Assembly: GCA_015494335.1 (NCBI GenBank)
Contig: WGBK01000208.1
Coordinates: forward strand, 1-9,753
From: Gammaproteobacteria bacterium
GTDB taxonomy: Bacteria > Pseudomonadota > Gammaproteobacteria > GCA-001735895
Direction of reading: 5' to 3'
DNA: 9,753 nt
Positions 6,546-9,753 of the stretch are shown one piece after another (within the stretch, counting starts at the first letter, position 1; every line of letters begins with the position of its first letter). The position numbers and the translations under genes are program-made. The notes beneath the pieces are model-generated. The model saw nothing but the letters and a program-made list of their open reading frames with translations. It was not told where the DNA came from and searched no databases.

Positions 6546-7583
6546 ATGACACGCTTCATCGATACCCGGGACCTGGCCCGGCTGATCGAAACCATTGGCC
6601 TGGCCAGGTTGCTGCAGCAACTCGCACAACGCATCGAAGACGATTTCAAGCGCTGGCCGATGTTCGACAAGGCTCCGAGGCTTGCCAGCCACAGCAAGAT
6701 CGGCGTGATCGAACTGATGCCTGCCAGCGATGGCCGGCTCTACGGCTTCAAGTATGTCAACGGCCATCCGTCCAACGGCCTGAAGGGGCTGCCGACGGTA
6801 ATGGCCTTCGGCGCCCTGGCCACGGTGGATACCGGCTATCCTCTGCTGCTGTCGGAACTCACCCTGGCCACGGCTCTGCGCACCGCTGCCACCTCTGCGA
6901 TGGCGGCTCGGCCGCTGGCAAGCCCCGACAGCCGCTGCATGGCCCTGATCGGTTGCGGCGCCCAGGCCGAATTCCAGGCGCTGGCGTTCCATCACCTGCT
7001 GGGTATCGATCAACTGCGCATCTTCGATATCGACGAAAACGCGATGAACAAGCTGCGCCGCAACCTGGGCGATACCCCGGGGCTGGACATCGTCACCTGC
7101 GCGGATACGTGCCAGGCCGTGTCGGGCGCTGATATCGTCACCACGGTCACTGCCGACAAGGCCTATGCGACCATCCTCACGCCCGACATGCTCGAACCGG
7201 GCATGCATCTCAACGCGCTGGGCGGCGACTGTCCCGGCAAGACCGAGTTGCACGCCGAGGTATTGCGGCAGGCGCGGATCTTCGTCGAATACGAGCCGCA
7301 GACCCGCATCGAGGGCGACATCCAGCAGTTGCCACCCGATCACCCGGTGACCGAGCTATGGAAGGTGCTGACCGGTGCCGAACCCGGTCGCCGGAAAGAC
7401 GACGAGATCACCGTCTTCGATTCGGTCGGTTTTGCGATCGAGGATTTCTCGACCCTGTGCCTGATCCACGATCTAGCCGAGCGCCTCGGTCTCGGTCAGC
7501 ACATCCAGCTGGTGCCGGAGCTGGAGGATCCGAAGAACCTGTTTTCGCTGAGCCGAAACCGGCAGCGGACCGCGGCGGCCTGA
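6546..7583 (+). CDS. ocd: Ornithine cyclodeaminase
   Basis: This enzyme converts L-ornithine directly to L-proline and ammonia using bound NAD(H), in the cytoplasm. The 345-residue length matches bacterial ornithine cyclodeaminases of the mu-crystallin superfamily. Key residues fall at the same positions as in the Pseudomonas putida enzyme: K69 in GFKYVNGHP and catalytic D228 in NALGGDCPGKTEL. Also present are R112-T113 in the RTAATSAMAARPLA block (112-125), the dinucleotide-binding GCGAQ (136-140), and acidic D161 at the end of the second strand. The GGDCPGKTEL form favours ornithine over alanine dehydrogenase or ketimine reductase. The start at 6546 has GGAGA (6536-6540) upstream; a GTG at 6501 would add 15 unsupported residues. 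Arginase starts 9 bp downstream, so its product ornithine feeds this enzyme. Confidence 0.92.
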   Translation: MTRFIDTRDLARLIETIGLARLLQQLAQRIEDDFKRWPMFDKAPRLASHSKIGVIELMPASDGRLYGFKYVNGHPSNGLKGLPTVMAFGALATVDTGYPLLLSELTLATALRTAATSAMAARPLASPDSRCMALIGCGAQAEFQALAFHHLLGIDQLRIFDIDENAMNKLRRNLGDTPGLDIVTCADTCQAVSGADIVTTVTADKAYATILTPDMLEPGMHLNALGGDCPGKTELHAEVLRQARIFVEYEPQTRIEGDIQQLPPDHPVTELWKVLTGAEPGRRKDDEITVFDSVGFAIEDFSTLCLIHDLAERLGLGQHIQLVPELEDPKNLFSLSRNRQRTAAA

Positions 7584-7586
7584 GGT
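7582..7586 (+). promoter_or_regulatory. Arginase ribosome binding site overlapping the ocd stop
   Basis: GAGGT begins inside the ornithine cyclodeaminase TGA stop (7581-7583) and lies six bases before the GTG start of arginase at 7593. It decides that start and indicates translation coupled to the upstream gene. Confidence 0.6.
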
Positions 7587-7592
7587 CTTCCG

Positions 7593-8513
7593 GTGACCTT
7601 TCTCGACCGGCCGATCCAGATCCTCGGTGTGCCGCTGGATCTCGGCGCTGCCCGACGCGGCACCGACGGCGGCCCCTCGGCGCTGCGCGTGGCCGGACTC
7701 GGCGAGGCCCTGCAGGGTCTCGGCTACCAAGTGCTGCGAGAACGGGATATCGCCGTGCCGGCGATGGAAACCCGTGACCAGGGCCAAAGCGGTCTGCGCT
7801 ACAAGCGCGAGATCCTCACGGTCTGCCAAAGGCTGCAGGAGGCGAGCCTGGAGGCCCTGGAGGCGGGGCAGCTGCCGCTGGTGCTAGGCGGCGATCATTC
7901 GCTGGCCATGGGATCAGTGTCGGCGACAGTGCTTCACCACCACCGGCAGGGGACTGCAACCGGTCTGATCTGGATGGATGCCCACGGAGATCTGAATACC
8001 CCCGAGAGTTCGCCCAGCGGAAACATCCACGGCATGCCGCTGGCCCATCTGCTGGGACAGGGCGACGGCGATTTCATCGGCCTGCTCGAGCCCGCCGGCC
8101 CCATCGACCCGCGGCGGGTGGTCTTGATCGGGGTGCGCGAGCTGGATACCGGAGAGCGACAACGCATCCGTGAACTCGGGCTGCGCGTGTTCACCATGCG
8201 TGACATCGACGAGCTGGGCATGGCCGAGGTAGGTCGGCGCGCCATCGCAATCGCCGGCGAGGGCACGGCCGGTTTTCATCTGAGTTTCGATGTGGATGTC
8301 TGCGATCCGGCGGTGATCCCCGGTTCCGGCACCCTGGTCCCCGGTGGCATCGGATTCCGCGAGGCGCACCTGCTGCTCGAACTCTGCGCCGAGAGCGGCG
8401 GCCTGCTGGCGATGGATGTGGTCGAACTCAACCCCTTCCTCGATCAGGCCAATGTCTCGGCCGAGCGAACCGTTGCGCTGATCCGCAGCGCACTCGGGCA
8501 GACTATTCTGTAA
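7593..8513 (+). CDS. rocF: Arginase
   Basis: Arginase hydrolyses L-arginine to L-ornithine and urea with a binuclear manganese centre, in the cytoplasm. The 306-residue protein has every metal and substrate motif: GGDHS (H102), DAHGD (D129, H131, D133) with N135, H146 in GNIHGMPLA, and SFDVDVCDP (D233, D235). E279 in VVELNP fits the arginine guanidinium-binding Glu. The NIHGMPLAHLLG stretch and the N-terminal LGVPLDLGAARRGTDGGP block are typical of true arginases rather than agmatinases or formimidoylglutamases. It uses a GTG start and lies 9 bp after ornithine cyclodeaminase, forming an arginine > ornithine > proline pathway. No urease gene is in the window, so the fate of the urea is unknown. 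Its TAA stop directly abuts the stop of the convergent gene at 8514. Confidence 0.94.
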   Translation: MTFLDRPIQILGVPLDLGAARRGTDGGPSALRVAGLGEALQGLGYQVLRERDIAVPAMETRDQGQSGLRYKREILTVCQRLQEASLEALEAGQLPLVLGGDHSLAMGSVSATVLHHHRQGTATGLIWMDAHGDLNTPESSPSGNIHGMPLAHLLGQGDGDFIGLLEPAGPIDPRRVVLIGVRELDTGERQRIRELGLRVFTMRDIDELGMAEVGRRAIAIAGEGTAGFHLSFDVDVCDPAVIPGSGTLVPGGIGFREAHLLLELCAESGGLLAMDVVELNPFLDQANVSAERTVALIRSALGQTIL

Positions 8514-8927
8514 CTATTTGCCTGCGCCGTCGGCCAGGCCCTGGCGGTAGGCGTCAAGGAGGGCCTTTTGCAGTTCCGGTTTCTGCTCCAGCCGCTCGAC
8601 CCCGAGATGCCTGCGGGCGATCCCGGCCAGCTTGCGCAGCTGTTCCCGCTCCGTCCAGCGGCTCTCGAATGCGGCTGCATCGAAATCATCTCCGTCGAGA
8701 CAGTCGGCAGCCAGTCCCTCGGCCTCGCTCCACAGGAACTCGCCGTAGGGCAGGGCCTCGTATTCATAGCCGTACAGGTTCATGTCGTTGGCCTGGGCGA
8801 GGACAAGCAGGAAATCCGGCAGGGACCCCTGCTCGCGCATGGCGCGGTCGAGATCCAGACTCACTGTGGGCTGATGGGTTTCGCCACGAAAGGAATAACG
8901 AACGGTCAGACAAATGCGGTCGCCCAC
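8514..8927 (-). CDS. Uncharacterised 137-residue protein downstream of CbbO-like gene
   Basis: I do not recognise the family. The product is acidic and soluble, with no signal peptide or membrane segment. The N-terminal third looks like beta strands with charged loops (ICLTVRYSFRGETHQPTVSLDL, about 5-26, broken at the RGE turn). A DFLLVLAQANDMNLYGYEYEALPYGEF region follows (about 38-64), then a charged helical C-terminal half (about 84-134). There is one cysteine (C76). The start is a GTG at 8927, four bases after the stop of the VWA-domain gene. The AAGGG and GAGG bases just upstream overlap that stop, so translation is probably coupled. Position suggests a partner of the VWA protein; this is inference from context only. 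Confidence 0.72.
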   Translation of the reverse strand: MGDRICLTVRYSFRGETHQPTVSLDLDRAMREQGSLPDFLLVLAQANDMNLYGYEYEALPYGEFLWSEAEGLAADCLDGDDFDAAAFESRWTEREQLRKLAGIARRHLGVERLEQKPELQKALLDAYRQGLADGAGK

Positions 8928-8931
8928 GGCC

Positions 8932-9753
8932 TCAACCCTTGGTCAGGCTGAGGAACAGCTTGGGCAGCTTCTCCGGCAGGCGCTCGATGTTGTCGATGAT
9001 CGAGTAATGGCTGCCGAAGATGTCCGCGACATATTCGTCGCCCTTCGGGTCGAGGTTGATGCAATAGCTGTAGATGTCGTCCTGCTTCAGTTCGCGCACG
9101 GCCATGCGCGCATCCTCGATCAGGTGTTTCTCGTCGCGCACATCGACATCGGCCGGCTCGCCGTCGGTGACCACCAGCAGCAGTTTCTTGTCCGCCTTCT
9201 GGTGGCCCAGGTAATGCCCGGCGTGACGGATTGCGGCACCCATGCGGGTGGACCAGCCCGCGCCCATCGCGGCCAGGCGCGACTTGACGTCCAGATTCCA
9301 GTGCTCGCCAAAACCCTTGATGTGGTAGTAGCGCACCTCGTGACGGGTGTTGGAATGGAAGCCGGCGATCGCAAACTGGTCGCCGAGCTGTTCGATGGCC
9401 CAGGCCAGCAGCGAAACCGCCTCCTGCTCCAGCTCGAGGATGGTCTGCCCCTCGCTGCCGACGCGCTGGTTCAGCGATTCCGACAGGTCGAGCAGGATGG
9501 TGACCGCGATATTGCGATCGTTGTGCTGGTGACTGACATTGATGCGCGGGTCCGGATCGTGGCCGGACTTGTAGTCGATCAGGGATCGAATCGCGATATC
9601 CAGATCCAGCTCGCTGCCTTCTTCCTGGTAGCGCAGGCGTACGAAATTCTGCGGCTTGAGCAGGTCCAGCATGCGCTTGATCTGCTTGGCCAGGCGGTCG
9701 TGCTTGCGCAGCAGGCCATCGATGTAGGCCGCGTCCCCCGCCGGGTGCAGGGT
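8932..9753 (-). CDS. cbbO: CbbO/NorD-type VWA-domain protein, C-terminal part (5' end outside window)
   Basis: The last 273 codons of a longer gene are present; the frame stays open to the window edge. A von Willebrand factor A domain spans about residues 83-270 of the fragment and has an intact metal-ion-dependent adhesion site: D89-L-S91-E-S93, T169 in GWSTRMG and D197 in VTDGEP. The ending (DIFGSHYSIIDNIERLPEKLPKL, about 244-266) is characteristic of CbbO and NorD proteins. CbbO is the adaptor that recruits the AAA+ CbbQ hexamer to inhibited Rubisco for remodelling; NorD serves nitric-oxide reductase maturation. I favour CbbO because of the phosphoribulokinase gene 4.5 kb away, but the N-terminal part and the neighbouring AAA+ gene are not visible. 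The gene is followed by an unknown ORF after 4 bp. Confidence 0.75.
   Translation of the reverse strand, partial: TLHPAGDAAYIDGLLRKHDRLAKQIKRMLDLLKPQNFVRLRYQEEGSELDLDIAIRSLIDYKSGHDPDPRINVSHQHNDRNIAVTILLDLSESLNQRVGSEGQTILELEQEAVSLLAWAIEQLGDQFAIAGFHSNTRHEVRYYHIKGFGEHWNLDVKSRLAAMGAGWSTRMGAAIRHAGHYLGHQKADKKLLLVVTDGEPADVDVRDEKHLIEDARMAVRELKQDDIYSYCINLDPKGDEYVADIFGSHYSIIDNIERLPEKLPKLFLSLTKG

Noticed and set aside
6495..7343. 282-codon minus-strand open frame opposite ornithine cyclodeaminase
   Set aside because: Antisense shadow of a gene with all active-site residues; no family resemblance of its own.
1..9753. Mobile elements, CRISPR, tRNA or defence systems
   Set aside because: No direct-repeat array, transposase or integrase motif, tRNA cloverleaf or nuclease/toxin cassette could be found on either strand. 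The genes look like ordinary core and metabolic genes.

Overview
The window looks like chromosomal DNA of a GC-rich, autotrophic gammaproteobacterium, perhaps a sulfur- or ammonia-oxidising or phototrophic member of the Chromatiales and relatives. This is inferred from gene content, not from a phylogenetic marker. The main clues are a proteobacterial class I phosphoribulokinase and a CbbO/NorD-type VWA protein, both associated with the Calvin cycle, next to gammaproteobacterial-style ferrochelatase and DsbB. Coding density is very high. I see no tRNA, rRNA, CRISPR array, insertion sequence or prophage gene, and no gene-free stretch over 300 bases.

Layout. (1) Positions 1-1290, + strand: the 3' end of ferrochelatase (hemH), then a FemAB/CelD-like GNAT acyltransferase. 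(2) Positions 1268-4381, - strand: an operon-like run prkB > ypfJ-type zinc metallopeptidase > tatD > dsbB, with gaps of 34 and 12 bp and a 4-bp ATGA overlap, read from a good sigma-70-like promoter at 4460-4488. (3) Positions 4382-4595: a 214-bp divergent regulatory region holding the prkB promoter and two GC-rich dyads that share a 10-base lead-in. (4) Positions 4596-5895: a cytoplasmic YfeX-like DyP peroxidase (+) converging on a small secreted protein of unknown function (-). (5) Positions 5988-8513: a complete arginine-to-proline module, with a divergent Lrp/AsnC regulator (-), ornithine cyclodeaminase and arginase (+). The shared 117-bp promoter region carries two perfect palindromes. 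(6) Positions 8514-9753, - strand: the C-terminal part of a CbbO/NorD-type VWA protein, followed 4 bp later by an uncharacterised 137-residue protein.

How the genes work together. PrkB makes ribulose-1,5-bisphosphate. The VWA protein is probably the CbbO adaptor of a CbbQO Rubisco activase, so both ends of the window may serve carbon fixation. Arginase makes ornithine and urea, and ornithine cyclodeaminase turns ornithine into proline and ammonia. The Lrp-like protein probably controls that pair. The other genes (hemH, dsbB, tatD, the peptidase, the DyP peroxidase) are housekeeping or stress functions.

I found no clearly new multi-gene system. The best lead is the unknown protein coupled to the CbbO-like gene. 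After that come the regulatory dyads at the two divergent promoters, and the fact that all three convergent gene junctions have no intergenic space.
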